DNA of 27,940 bases from CAZLNV01 sp964561095 (GTDB lineage: Bacteria; Bacillota_I; Bacilli_A; RF39; UBA660): positions 1 through 27,940 of the forward strand of contig CAZLNV010000010.1 of the NCBI GenBank assembly GCA_964561095.1. Direction: 5' to 3'. The number at the start of each line of letters is the position of its first letter. Position 1 is the stretch's first letter. Shown here piece by piece: positions 1-8,764 of the stretch. Position numbers and translations under genes: made by a program. The notes beneath the pieces are model-generated. The model was not told where the DNA came from. It did not search any database and saw only the letters and a program-made list of their open reading frames with translations.

Positions 1-1496
1 CGGTTATTACAGTACCTGCATATTTCTCAGATGCACAGAGACAGGCAACAAAGGATGCAGGAAGAATTGCAGGACTTGATGTAAAGAGAATTATCAATGA
101 ACCTACTGCAGCATCACTTGCATATGGTCTTGATAAGGATGAGAATCCTCATAAGATTTTGGTTTATGATTTGGGTGGTGGTACATTTGATGTATCAATT
201 CTTGAACTTGGAGATGGCGTATTTGAAGTTAAATCAACAGCTGGTAATAATAAACTAGGTGGGGATGATTTTGATAATAGAATAATTGATTATCTAGTAA
301 GTGAATTTAAAAAAGATAATGGAATAGATTTGTCAAAAGATAAACTTGCAATGCAAAGATTAAAAGAGGGAGCAGAAAAAGCTAAAAAAGATTTAAGTGG
401 TGTAGTTACTACTCAAATTAGTTTACCTTTTATAACTCAAGGTCAATCAGGTCCATTACATTTAGATATGAATTTAACTAGAGCAAAATTTGAAGGATTA
501 ATTAATGATTTAGTAGAATCAACTAGAAAAGAAGTTAGAAATGCTTTAAAAGATGCTAAATTAGATAAGAAAGATATTGATAAAGTATTATTAGTAGGTG
601 GTTCTACTCGTATACCTTGTGTTCAATCTCTTGTTAAAGAAGAATTAGGCCAAGATCCAAGCAAGGAAGTTAACCCAGATGAAGCAGTTGCTATAGGTGC
701 TGCTATTCAAGGTGGCGTTTTAACTGGTGAAGTAGAAGATTTGGTTTTACTTGATGTAACTCCACTATCTTTGGGAATTGAAACATTAGGAAATGTAATG
801 ACAGTATTAATTCCAAGAAATACTACAATACCAACTACTAAATCACAAGTATTTAGTACAGCAGCTGATAATCAACCTGCAGTTGACATTCATATATTAC
901 AAGGTGAAAGACCAATGGCTGGAGACAATAAAACTTTAGGACATTTTCAACTTGCAAATATACCACCAGCACCAAGAGGAGTTCCTCAAATTCAAGTGTC
1001 TTTTGATATAGATGCCAATGGTATTGTAAACGTTAAAGCAAAAGATTTGGGTACAAATAAAGAGCAGGCAATTACTATTACTTCAAATACTAATTTAAGT
1101 GATGAAGAAATAGATAAAATGATGAAGGAAGCAGAAGCTAATAAAGAAGCAGATACTAAAAAGAAAGAATTAGCCGAAGTTAAAAATGAGACAGAGCAAT
1201 TAATATTTACATCTGAAAAAGCTATAAAAGATTTAGGCGATAAAGTTAAGGATGATGAAAAGAAAGAAATAGATTCTTTAATAGAAGATGCTAAAAAAGC
1301 ATTGGAAACAGATGATGTTAAAAAAATTAAAGAGGCACAAGAAAAGTTAAGCGAAAAAGCTATGGCTTTATCTTCTAGAGTATATGAAGAAATTAATAAA
1401 GCATCTGCTGAAGCTGCTTCAAAAGAAACAGAAACTTCTAAAGAAAGCGATAAAAAAGAAGATAATGTTAAAGAAGCAGAATACGAAGAAAAATAG
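1..1496 (+). CDS. dnaK: Chaperone DnaK (Hsp70), 5' end missing
   Basis: ATP-dependent Hsp70 chaperone of the cytosol, working with DnaJ and GrpE. The reading frame is open from base 3 and has no start in the window, so roughly the first 130-140 residues are off the left edge. Visible signatures are the nucleotide-binding stretch INEPTAASLAYG, the phosphate loop DLGGGTFDVS, VLLVGGSTRIP, the interdomain linker before DVTPLSLGIET, a complete substrate-binding domain, and a charged Lys/Glu-rich C-terminal tail. It ends at TAG. A TTG at 159 that could be read as a start is internal, because conserved Hsp70 sequence continues upstream of it. The first ~200 bases are richer in G+C and use cag/aag/gag codons, unlike the aaa/gaa/tta usage that follows. 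Downstream lie tldD, tldE and dnaJ. Confidence 0.97.
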   Translation, partial: VITVPAYFSDAQRQATKDAGRIAGLDVKRIINEPTAASLAYGLDKDENPHKILVYDLGGGTFDVSILELGDGVFEVKSTAGNNKLGGDDFDNRIIDYLVSEFKKDNGIDLSKDKLAMQRLKEGAEKAKKDLSGVVTTQISLPFITQGQSGPLHLDMNLTRAKFEGLINDLVESTRKEVRNALKDAKLDKKDIDKVLLVGGSTRIPCVQSLVKEELGQDPSKEVNPDEAVAIGAAIQGGVLTGEVEDLVLLDVTPLSLGIETLGNVMTVLIPRNTTIPTTKSQVFSTAADNQPAVDIHILQGERPMAGDNKTLGHFQLANIPPAPRGVPQIQVSFDIDANGIVNVKAKDLGTNKEQAITITSNTNLSDEEIDKMMKEAEANKEADTKKKELAEVKNETEQLIFTSEKAIKDLGDKVKDDEKKEIDSLIEDAKKALETDDVKKIKEAQEKLSEKAMALSSRVYEEINKASAEAASKETETSKESDKKEDNVKEAEYEEK

Positions 1497-1519
1497 TAAA
1501 GTTTTATATTAATTAGATA

Positions 1520-1542
1520 GGGGCTCTTCTAAAGAGAGTCCC
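1520..1542 (+). terminator. Weak hairpin after dnaK (possible attenuator)
   Basis: A 9-bp stem with two G-U pairs and a 5-base loop lies between the dnaK stop and tldD. It is not followed by a real T-run (the next bases are TTACTAATATT), so it may reduce readthrough or stabilise the dnaK 3' end rather than act as a full terminator. Confidence 0.45.
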
Positions 1543-1563
1543 TTACTAATATTAAGGAGAATT

Positions 1564-2931
1564 ATGAATAAAGAATTAGCTGAATTTTATATTAATTATA
1601 GTTTAAATTGTGGGGTAGACTTTTCTGAGATATTTTATGAAGAAAGAGATGCAAATGAGATAAAGTTAAGAGAAGGAAGAATAGATGTTGCTACTTCTTC
1701 ATATAAAAAAGGATTAGGTATTAGACTTGCAAAAAAGGATATTATTTCTTATGGCAGTACTAATAATATAGAAGAAAATAATGTAATAAGCATTATTGAT
1801 AATTTAAAACATAATTATAGTAAAAAAAGGATAATTAATGAAGTTAAATTGAAAGAAGAAAAAAATGAAAGTGATTACGAAGATCTAACTTTAAAAGAAA
1901 AAAAAGATATTTTGTATAAAATAAATTCATTAACTAAAAAAGCAGATTCAAGAGTAGACAAAGTAATTGCAACTTTAAGTTCTTCTAAGCAAAAAGTTAT
2001 TATAGCTAATTCTAAAGAGAAATATGTAGTTGATAATAGAAACAATACAATTCTCATAATTAATGTAGTTGTTAGAGAAAATGGAATTACAGCAAGTTCT
2101 AGTAAAAGAATAGGTTACTCAACTGATGCACTATTTTTAAGAGATTACAAATTTGAAGATGCTATAAAAGAACTTGTTAATTCAGCGATAATGAAATTAG
2201 GCGCTATTAATATGGAAGGTGGAGTAATGCCAGTTGTTATTGGTCCGGGATTTGGAGCAGTAATTTTTCACGAGGCAGTAGGTCATGCCTTAGAAGCAAC
2301 AACTGTTGCAGATAAACTATCAGTTGTAAGTAATAAATATAATAAAAAAATAGCAACTGATAAAGTGACTTTAATAGATGATGGAACTCTAGAAAATTTA
2401 TGGGGTACAACATATTATGATGATGAAGGTAATAAAACAAAAAGAAATATCCTTATAGATAAAGGTATATTAACATCTTATTTAATTGATGAATTAAATT
2501 CTAAAAAAATGAAAATGCCAATTACCGGAAGTGGAAGAAGACAAAACTACAAATTTATTCCAACAAGTAGAATGAATAATACATATTTGATGCCTGGTAA
2601 TGACTCAATAGATGATATGATTAAAAGTATTAAATATGGACTTTATGCAAAAGAAATGGGTGGAGGAAGTGTTGATCCTGTAACTGGTGACTTTAATTTT
2701 ACGGTTGAAGAAGGCTACATAATTAGAAATGGTAAAATTTGTGAAATTGTTAAACTTGTATCTTTAATAGGTAACACGTTAGATATTTTAAAACAAGTTG
2801 AAATGGTAAGTGATAATTTATCTTTTGGAGAAGGTTTTTGTGGAAGCATAAGTGGACTTGTAAATACAACAATTGGCGAACCAACTATTAAAATATCAAA
2901 AATTTTAGTCGGAGGTGGTTTAAGTGATTAA
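1564..2931 (+). CDS. tldD: TldD-family zinc metallopeptidase subunit
   Basis: Catalytic subunit of the TldD/TldE heterodimeric protease, which in characterised bacteria degrades or matures unfolded peptides (for example microcin B17 processing and CcdA turnover). The metal-binding motif HEAVGH is at residues 236-241, inside the family context of GPGFGAVIFHEAVGHALEA. At 455 residues it is close to the family's usual size. The ATG is preceded by AAGGAG at a good distance. The gene overlaps tldE by 8 bases, so the pair is probably translationally coupled. Its place between dnaK and dnaJ suggests a role with misfolded or unstructured peptides, but that is inference; the substrate cannot be read from the sequence. 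Confidence 0.93.
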   Translation: MNKELAEFYINYSLNCGVDFSEIFYEERDANEIKLREGRIDVATSSYKKGLGIRLAKKDIISYGSTNNIEENNVISIIDNLKHNYSKKRIINEVKLKEEKNESDYEDLTLKEKKDILYKINSLTKKADSRVDKVIATLSSSKQKVIIANSKEKYVVDNRNNTILIINVVVRENGITASSSKRIGYSTDALFLRDYKFEDAIKELVNSAIMKLGAINMEGGVMPVVIGPGFGAVIFHEAVGHALEATTVADKLSVVSNKYNKKIATDKVTLIDDGTLENLWGTTYYDDEGNKTKRNILIDKGILTSYLIDELNSKKMKMPITGSGRRQNYKFIPTSRMNNTYLMPGNDSIDDMIKSIKYGLYAKEMGGGSVDPVTGDFNFTVEEGYIIRNGKICEIVKLVSLIGNTLDILKQVEMVSDNLSFGEGFCGSISGLVNTTIGEPTIKISKILVGGGLSD

Positions 2932-4198
2932 TGAGTTAATAAAAATAGGTAAAAAAAATAATATAATTATTGAAGTTTATAACACTAACAATAAAAACTG
3001 GTTGGTTGAAACATTCAATAATAAAATAATTAATTATAATATATCTTGTGAAAGTGATTATTCTATTAAAGCATTATACAAAGGTAAAAATATTTATTTA
3101 ACTACTAACAACATAGAAAATACTGATGAAATTATAAGTAAAATATTATATTTATATGAATTATCTGATAATAAGGACTTAAGTGATTTTGCAAAAAAAA
3201 TTGATATCACTAAAAAGGGAAAAAAGATTATTAATATTGATTTTGAAAAAGTGTCTTTATTCTTAAAAGGATTAAATAAATTAAAAAATGAATATCCATA
3301 TTTAAAAACTATAAGTACTGGGTTTAGTTTTATAAATAAAGAAATAGTGTTAGCAAATAAAGATATTGAATTAAAAGATTGTGAAAATTACATAGAAATA
3401 AGTACTGAAGTTGTTATTAAAAGCAAAGGTAGAACCGAAACAAATTACTTTAATCTTTATACAAATAAATATGATGAAGCCGAAATTACAAATAAAGTTA
3501 CTAATTTAATAGAGGAAACAATTAAAAAGTTAAATGCTAAGTCTATTAAAACAAGCAACTCTAATGTAATTTTAAGTAATAAAGTAATGTATGAAATACT
3601 AAAATCTTTTAGTTCTATGTTTTATGCAAAAAATATTAGATTAGGAGTTTCAGTCTTAAATGACAAATTTAATAAAAAAGTTTTTAATAATAGATTAAGT
3701 ATAATTGAAGATCCAAATAATGAAAATATGACATCCAGTAGGCTATTTGATAATGAAGGAACAAAAACTTATTTTAAAGAAATAATAAAAAATGGAATAT
3801 TTAAAACTAAGTTATATGATAATGAAGAAGCAAAACTTGATAATACAATTTCAACTGGTAATTCATATGGAGTTAGAAATATGTACATCATTCCCGGTGA
3901 TAAAACACTTGATGAATTGATTGAGATAGCTAACTATGGGGTTATTATTAATGATATTGCAGGTCTTCATTCTGGAATAAATATCATAACTGGCGACTTT
4001 TCAGTTCAATGCAGTGGATATAGAATTGAAAATGGTAAAAAGACTACTCCTATAAAAATGTTTGTAATGAGTAGCAATATAATAGAAATATTATCAAATA
4101 TAAAAGAAGTAGGAAATGATTTGGAATTTTATGAAATTGAGGGTGGTAGTCCATCTGTGCTAGTTGGCAATGTTGATATTGCTGGCAGTGAAAAATAG
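2924..4198 (+). CDS. tldE: TldE/PmbA-family subunit
   Basis: Non-metal-binding partner of TldD in the heterodimeric protease, 424 residues. It has the family's C-terminal signature (ITGDFSVQCSGYRIENGK) but no HExxxH motif, as expected for TldE/PmbA. The start is GTG at 2924, supported by GGAGG at 2911-2915 eight bases upstream; the nearby ATG at 2931 is out of frame. GTG lies inside the last codons of tldD (GTGATTAA), so translation should be coupled. This copy is divergent in its N-terminal half and very rich in Asn, Lys and Ile, in line with the genome's AT bias. Confidence 0.88.
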   Translation: MINELIKIGKKNNIIIEVYNTNNKNWLVETFNNKIINYNISCESDYSIKALYKGKNIYLTTNNIENTDEIISKILYLYELSDNKDLSDFAKKIDITKKGKKIINIDFEKVSLFLKGLNKLKNEYPYLKTISTGFSFINKEIVLANKDIELKDCENYIEISTEVVIKSKGRTETNYFNLYTNKYDEAEITNKVTNLIEETIKKLNAKSIKTSNSNVILSNKVMYEILKSFSSMFYAKNIRLGVSVLNDKFNKKVFNNRLSIIEDPNNENMTSSRLFDNEGTKTYFKEIIKNGIFKTKLYDNEEAKLDNTISTGNSYGVRNMYIIPGDKTLDELIEIANYGVIINDIAGLHSGINIITGDFSVQCSGYRIENGKKTTPIKMFVMSSNIIEILSNIKEVGNDLEFYEIEGGSPSVLVGNVDIAGSEK

Positions 4199-4207
4199 AG
4201 GTATATA

Positions 4208-5344
4208 ATGGCAAAAAAAGATTATTATGAAATATTAGGCGTTGATAAAAATGCTAGTGAAGATGAAATAAAAAGTGCATTTAGAAAATTAGCTAAAAAG
4301 TATCATCCTGATGTATGCAAAGAAGAAGGCGGAGCTGAAAAGTTTAAGGAAGCCCAAGAAGCTTATGCAGTTTTATCTGATAAAAATCAACGAAGTAAGT
4401 ATGACCAATTTGGGCATGCTGCTTTTGAAGGTTCTAATGGGAATCCAACTTCAGGCGGAGGATATGACTTTAGTGGCTTTGACTTTTCATCTATATTTGA
4501 TGAAATATTTGGAAGAAATGGAGATTTTTCAAATTTTGGTTTTGAAGATTTAATGGGAAATGGGAGAAGAAAAAACTCTAGAACTTCTAAAGGAAGAGAT
4601 TTAGGTTACTTAATGGAAGTGACATTTGAAGAAGCAGTTAATGGATGTAAAAAAGATATTGAACTTGAAATGGTAGTTGATTGTCCAGAATGTGATGGTA
4701 AGGGTGGACATGGTGAAATAAGTTGTCCGGAATGTGGCGGAAGTGGTTATAGGACTACTCAGACCAACACTATATTTGGATCTTTTGCAACTAAAACTGT
4801 ATGTCCAGAATGTGGTGGAAAAGGTGTAACATATAAGGAAACTTGCAGTAAATGTAAAGGAAGAGGGAAAATAAAAGAAGATAAGGTAATTACAATTACC
4901 GTACCAAAAGGCATAGATAGTAAAGAGCAGATACGACTTAGTGGAAAAGGTGAAAGCGGAAGTAATGGTGGTCCTAATGGAGACTTATATATTGAATTTA
5001 AAGTAAAACCACATCCGTTATTTAAAAGAGAAGGAAATGACATACATATCGAGTTACCCGTAAATATATGTGATTTAGTGCTTGGAAGTAGCAAAACAAT
5101 TAAAACATTAGATGGATTTATTACTTTAAAAATACCAGCTGGTTCAAATGCTGGGGATATTCTTAAAATTAAAAACAAGGGCATCGAAACTGATGGATGG
5201 AGAAACGGAGACTTTTTTGTAACATTAAAATTAATTACCCCTACAAAATTAACAAAAGAACAAAAAGAGTTATTTGAAGATCTAAGTAATACAGATTTAG
5301 AAAAGGATTTAGAGTTTTCTAAATTTGAAAAATTAAATAAATAA
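4208..5344 (+). CDS. dnaJ: Chaperone DnaJ (Hsp40)
   Basis: Co-chaperone that stimulates DnaK ATP hydrolysis and delivers clients. The order is a J-domain with HPD at residues 33-35, a Gly/Phe-rich linker (about 75-115), a zinc domain with four CxxCxGxG repeats (CPECDGKG, CPECGGSG, CPECGGKG, CSKCKGRG, starting near residue 159), and C-terminal substrate-binding beta domains. At 378 residues it is a normal full-length class I DnaJ. The start is the ATG nine bases after tldE, with a modest AGAGG ribosome site that overlaps the tldE stop. It is followed by a strong terminator at 5351-5398, so it is the last gene of the chaperone/peptidase transcript. Confidence 0.97.
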   Translation: MAKKDYYEILGVDKNASEDEIKSAFRKLAKKYHPDVCKEEGGAEKFKEAQEAYAVLSDKNQRSKYDQFGHAAFEGSNGNPTSGGGYDFSGFDFSSIFDEIFGRNGDFSNFGFEDLMGNGRRKNSRTSKGRDLGYLMEVTFEEAVNGCKKDIELEMVVDCPECDGKGGHGEISCPECGGSGYRTTQTNTIFGSFATKTVCPECGGKGVTYKETCSKCKGRGKIKEDKVITITVPKGIDSKEQIRLSGKGESGSNGGPNGDLYIEFKVKPHPLFKREGNDIHIELPVNICDLVLGSSKTIKTLDGFITLKIPAGSNAGDILKIKNKGIETDGWRNGDFFVTLKLITPTKLTKEQKELFEDLSNTDLEKDLEFSKFEKLNK

Positions 5345-5350
5345 ATTATT

Positions 5351-5398
5351 AAAAACAAAGCACAATATAAATATGAATACATTAGTGCTTTGTTTTTT
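5351..5398 (+). terminator. dnaJ terminator; loop carries the next start codon
   Basis: Perfect 13-bp stem, AAAAACAAAGCAC (5351-5363) with GTGCTTTGTTTTT (5385-5397), loop 5364-5384, followed by T. The ATG of the downstream gene (5373) lies in the loop, and the descending arm with the T-run encodes that gene's residues 5-9. Confidence 0.85.
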
Positions 5399-5885
5399 AA
5401 TAATAATTGTTAGAATCATTGAAACATCAATGGCAACTATTAGAATGATTTTTACAATAAAGAATAATAAGTTACTAGCTACCTTAATAGCATTTTTTGA
5501 AATACTTATTTGGTTTTTGATTGTAAAAGAAGCTATAAATGCAGAAGAAGGTAATATATTTATTGCTATTAGTTATGCAATGGGTTTTGCACTTGGTACA
5601 TACTTTGGAATGGTTATTAATGAAAAGAAAGTCCCTTCAAATATTATGCTGACTGTCATAGTAAACAAAAATAGAGAAGCAATATTCAAAGAATTAATTG
5701 ATAATAAGTATGCTTTTAGTGTTTTGAAGGCAAAAGGAAAAGATTTAAAAAGTAATAAAGACATATTAATTATAGTAACTACTAATAAAAGAATAAAGAA
5801 ATTAGAACGTATCTTATTAGCACATGATGATAAAATATTTATAGTTACAAACGAGCCAAAACAAATTTTTAATGGTTTTTTCTAA
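5373..5885 (+). CDS. DUF2179/UPF0316-family membrane protein (YebE-like)
   Basis: A 170-residue protein with about three hydrophobic segments in the first 85 residues, followed by a soluble domain (about 90-165). The layout matches the UPF0316 family (N-terminal DUF5698 membrane part plus C-terminal DUF2179), for example Bacillus YebE. The family function is not established; a role in nucleotide or ion homeostasis would be a guess. The N-terminal helix with its TIRMIF-like element fits the family start, so ATG 5373 is preferred, although no Shine-Dalgarno is visible and the ATG sits in the loop of the dnaJ terminator. Expression probably depends on readthrough or a cryptic promoter. Confidence 0.8.
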   Translation: MNTLVLCFLIIIVRIIETSMATIRMIFTIKNNKLLATLIAFFEILIWFLIVKEAINAEEGNIFIAISYAMGFALGTYFGMVINEKKVPSNIMLTVIVNKNREAIFKELIDNKYAFSVLKAKGKDLKSNKDILIIVTTNKRIKKLERILLAHDDKIFIVTNEPKQIFNGFF

Positions 5886-5916
5886 TAAAAAAAGTGTTTT
5901 TGAAATTTTTGTCGTA

Positions 5917-5922
5917 TATAAT
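5917..5922 (+). promoter_or_regulatory. -10 element (TATAAT) upstream of dnaG
   Basis: Perfect TATAAT 17 bases before the dnaG ATG, just after the DUF2179 gene. The region at the right -35 distance (GTGTTT) matches poorly, so this is a possible sigma-A promoter only. Confidence 0.35.
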
Positions 5923-5939
5923 AAGTAGAGGGATATAAA

Positions 5940-7691
5940 ATGGCTGAATTGAAGGACAACACTTTAATTAACAAAATTGTATCAAGCAATAACATAGTTG
6001 ATGTTATTGGTAATTATATAAATCTTGAACATAAAGGCAAAAACTTTTTTGGTGTTTGCCCTTTTCATGATGATCATTCACCAAGTATGTCTGTAAGTCC
6101 TGAAAAAAATATTTATAAATGCTTTTCATGTGGAGCAACCGGAAATTCAATAACTTTCTTAATGGATTATTTAGGAATAACTTTTAAAGAAGCAATAAAA
6201 ATTTTGGCCGATAATGCTGGGATAATACTTGATTCATCCTTTACAAAGAAAAAAGAAAATAACATATATGAAGAATACTACAAAATAAATTTATTAGCTA
6301 CATCTATTTTTAAAAATAATTTGGTTAGTAGTAAAGGAACTGATGCAAGAGAATATTTAGCTAAAAGAAGTTTATCTGAAGAAACTATTAAATATTTTGA
6401 TATAGGTTTATCATTAGATAACTCATTAGGCGAAGCACTATCAAATAAATATAGTAAGCTATTATTAAATGAAATAGATTTATGTAAAGAATATAATGGT
6501 AAATTAGTGGATACATTCATAAATAGAATTATGTTTCCTATAAAAGACACAGATGGTAACATAGTTGGATTTACTGGAAGAATATATAGAAAAAATGACT
6601 TAGAAGAAAGCAAATATGTTAATACAAAAGAAACTATGATTTTTAAAAAAGGTTTGCTATTATACAACTTTAATAATGCATTAGAATTTATAAGAAAGCA
6701 AAAAGAAATAATAATTTGTGAAGGTCAGATGGATACAATTAGACTTTATACAATAGGTATTAAGAATGCCGTTTCACTATCGGGGACAAGCATTACCAAA
6801 GAACAAATAGATATTATTAAAAAATTAAAATGTAATATTGTATTGAATTTAGACCAAGATGATGCTGGTAAAATAGCAACTAATAATATAGGTTCGATTT
6901 TTGAAAAATTAGGTTTAAAAGTAAAAGTAATACTTTTTAGCGGAGCAAAAGATACTGATGAGTTAATAGTATCGAGTGGTAAAGATGCATTTTTAAATGC
7001 ATATAAGAATAAAGTAGAATTTATAAATTTTAAATTAGATTATTTGAAAAAAAATAAAAATTTGAATGATTCGGTTGAACTTTCAAAATATATTAATGAA
7101 GTACTAGACAATTTAAATAAATTAGATGATGCTATATTAATTGAATTAAAAATAAAAGAATTATCACAAAAATATGGAGTGAGTGAAAGTGTTTTAAGAA
7201 GTAAAATAAATAAAAAAGAATCTATAAAACTAATACAAAAAGAAAAAATCAAATCTAATGTCTATAATAAATATGAAAAAGCAGAATTAAGAATTGTTTA
7301 CTTGATGCTTGAAAACGTGGATGTCATCAGAAGTTATGAAAACAATTTGGGATTCTTAGTAACTGAGGAGATAACTAATTTTGCAAATGAGATAGTTAAT
7401 TATAGGATGAAAAATAAAGGGTTTGACTTATCGGATTTCATAACTTATACTTATATGGGTAAAAATTTAGATACTACTTTAAAAAAAGTTATGGAAAATG
7501 GAGGACCTTCAGACTATACGGAAGAAGAACTTGATGACTTAATAAATATGATTAGAGAATACTCAGTCAAAAGGGAGATGAATAAACTTAAAAATAAATT
7601 ATTTGAAACTTTAGATATAGAAGAAAAGAAAAAAATAACAAAAAAAATAGAAAATATGAAAAAGGAAGTGTTAACATGGTACAAGAAATAA
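5940..7691 (+). CDS. dnaG: DNA primase DnaG
   Basis: Makes RNA primers at the replication fork in partnership with the replicative helicase. The N-terminal CHC2 zinc ribbon is visible with C40, H43, C61 and C64 (CPFHDDHS then CFSCGATG). The TOPRIM catalytic core follows, with EGQMD at 261-265 and the acidic LDQDDAG at 304-310. The C-terminal helicase-interaction region is divergent, helical and Lys-rich. At 583 residues the length is typical. ATG follows GAGGG at a normal distance. The last 16 bases overlap the start of rpoD, the classic Firmicutes dnaG-sigA arrangement. Confidence 0.97.
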   Translation: MAELKDNTLINKIVSSNNIVDVIGNYINLEHKGKNFFGVCPFHDDHSPSMSVSPEKNIYKCFSCGATGNSITFLMDYLGITFKEAIKILADNAGIILDSSFTKKKENNIYEEYYKINLLATSIFKNNLVSSKGTDAREYLAKRSLSEETIKYFDIGLSLDNSLGEALSNKYSKLLLNEIDLCKEYNGKLVDTFINRIMFPIKDTDGNIVGFTGRIYRKNDLEESKYVNTKETMIFKKGLLLYNFNNALEFIRKQKEIIICEGQMDTIRLYTIGIKNAVSLSGTSITKEQIDIIKKLKCNIVLNLDQDDAGKIATNNIGSIFEKLGLKVKVILFSGAKDTDELIVSSGKDAFLNAYKNKVEFINFKLDYLKKNKNLNDSVELSKYINEVLDNLNKLDDAILIELKIKELSQKYGVSESVLRSKINKKESIKLIQKEKIKSNVYNKYEKAELRIVYLMLENVDVIRSYENNLGFLVTEEITNFANEIVNYRMKNKGFDLSDFITYTYMGKNLDTTLKKVMENGGPSDYTEEELDDLINMIREYSVKREMNKLKNKLFETLDIEEKKKITKKIENMKKEVLTWYKK

Positions 7692-8764
7692 AAACATTTG
7701 AAGAAAGAATTGAAGAATTAATTGTTGAAGGTAAAAAACAAGGGTTTATAACTTATGAAACTATTGCTAAGAAATTAGAGGGACTAGATGTTGATAATAA
7801 TTCATTTGATGAATTATATAATAAATTAACTGAGAATCAGATAGATGTTATAACTGAAGATGAAGCAAACGGAGGGGAAACATTAAAAATAGATACTACT
7901 TTTAATGATATTCCGGATGACTCCAAGGATATGAGTGTAAAAGATAATGTAAGAATGTATTTAAAAGACATAGGAAAAATTAGCTTATTATCTTTAGAAG
8001 AAGAACAAGTGTTAAGTAGAAGAGTAGCTGAAGGAGATGATGAAGCTAAAAATATATTGGCTGAGTCAAATCTTAGATTAGTTGTTAGTATTGCTAAAAG
8101 ATATGTAGGAAGAGGACTATTATTCTTGGATTTAATTCAAGAAGGTAACATGGGACTTATGAAAGCTGTTGAAAAATTTGACTATAATAAAGGATACAAA
8201 TTTTCTACATACGCTACTTGGTGGATTAGACAAGCAATCACAAGAGCTTTAGCAGATCAAGCAAGGACAATTAGAGTACCCGTTCATATGGTCGAAACAA
8301 TAAATAAAATGGCCCGAATTGAAAGACAAATGACTTTGGAACTTAATAGAGAACCAACAGATGAAGAATTATCTAAAAAAATGGGGCTTACTATTGATAA
8401 AATTATAGTAATAAGAAAAATATCTCAAGATCCAGTATCACTAGAAACTCCAATTGGGGATGAAGAGGATTCTCATTTGGGAGACTTTTTAGCGGATGAC
8501 AAAATTAAATCTCCTGAAGATTATGCTACTTATGAAATATTAAAAGATGAACTTAAAGATGTGTTAATGACTTTAACTAAAAGAGAAGAAGAAGTATTAG
8601 AATTAAGATTTGGCCTATTTGACGGAAGTTATCATACTTTGGAAGAAGTTGGCAAAAAATTTGGCGTAACAAGAGAAAGAATTAGACAAATAGAAGCAAA
8701 AGCCTTGAGAAAATTAAGACATCCATCACGTGCTAAAAAATTAAAGGATTTCTTAATTGAATAA
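7676..8764 (+). CDS. rpoD: Primary sigma factor RpoD/SigA
   Basis: Housekeeping sigma-70 factor, 362 residues, close to Bacillus SigA. The N-terminal region 1.1 is short and acidic. Region 1.2 (about 85-120) is followed by region 2 (DLIQEGNMGLMKAVEKFDY, FSTYATWWIRQAITRAL), region 3 and region 4.2 (TLEEVGKKFGVTRERIRQIE with the conserved C-terminal RHPSRAKKLKDFL). The ATG is inside the end of dnaG, with GGAAG upstream. The next gene, trmK, overlaps the stop by 8 bases, so all three are probably one coupled transcript. Confidence 0.98.
   Translation: MVQEIKTFEERIEELIVEGKKQGFITYETIAKKLEGLDVDNNSFDELYNKLTENQIDVITEDEANGGETLKIDTTFNDIPDDSKDMSVKDNVRMYLKDIGKISLLSLEEEQVLSRRVAEGDDEAKNILAESNLRLVVSIAKRYVGRGLLFLDLIQEGNMGLMKAVEKFDYNKGYKFSTYATWWIRQAITRALADQARTIRVPVHMVETINKMARIERQMTLELNREPTDEELSKKMGLTIDKIIVIRKISQDPVSLETPIGDEEDSHLGDFLADDKIKSPEDYATYEILKDELKDVLMTLTKREEEVLELRFGLFDGSYHTLEEVGKKFGVTRERIRQIEAKALRKLRHPSRAKKLKDFLIE

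Noticed and set aside
4759..5382. 207-codon minus-strand frame antisense to dnaJ
   Set aside because: It mirrors the strongly conserved dnaJ zinc and C-terminal domains, has no start signals and no recognisable protein features.
5900..5922. TTGAAA (5900-5905) as the -35 of a dnaG promoter
   Set aside because: The spacer to TATAAT is only 11 bases, too short for a sigma-A promoter.
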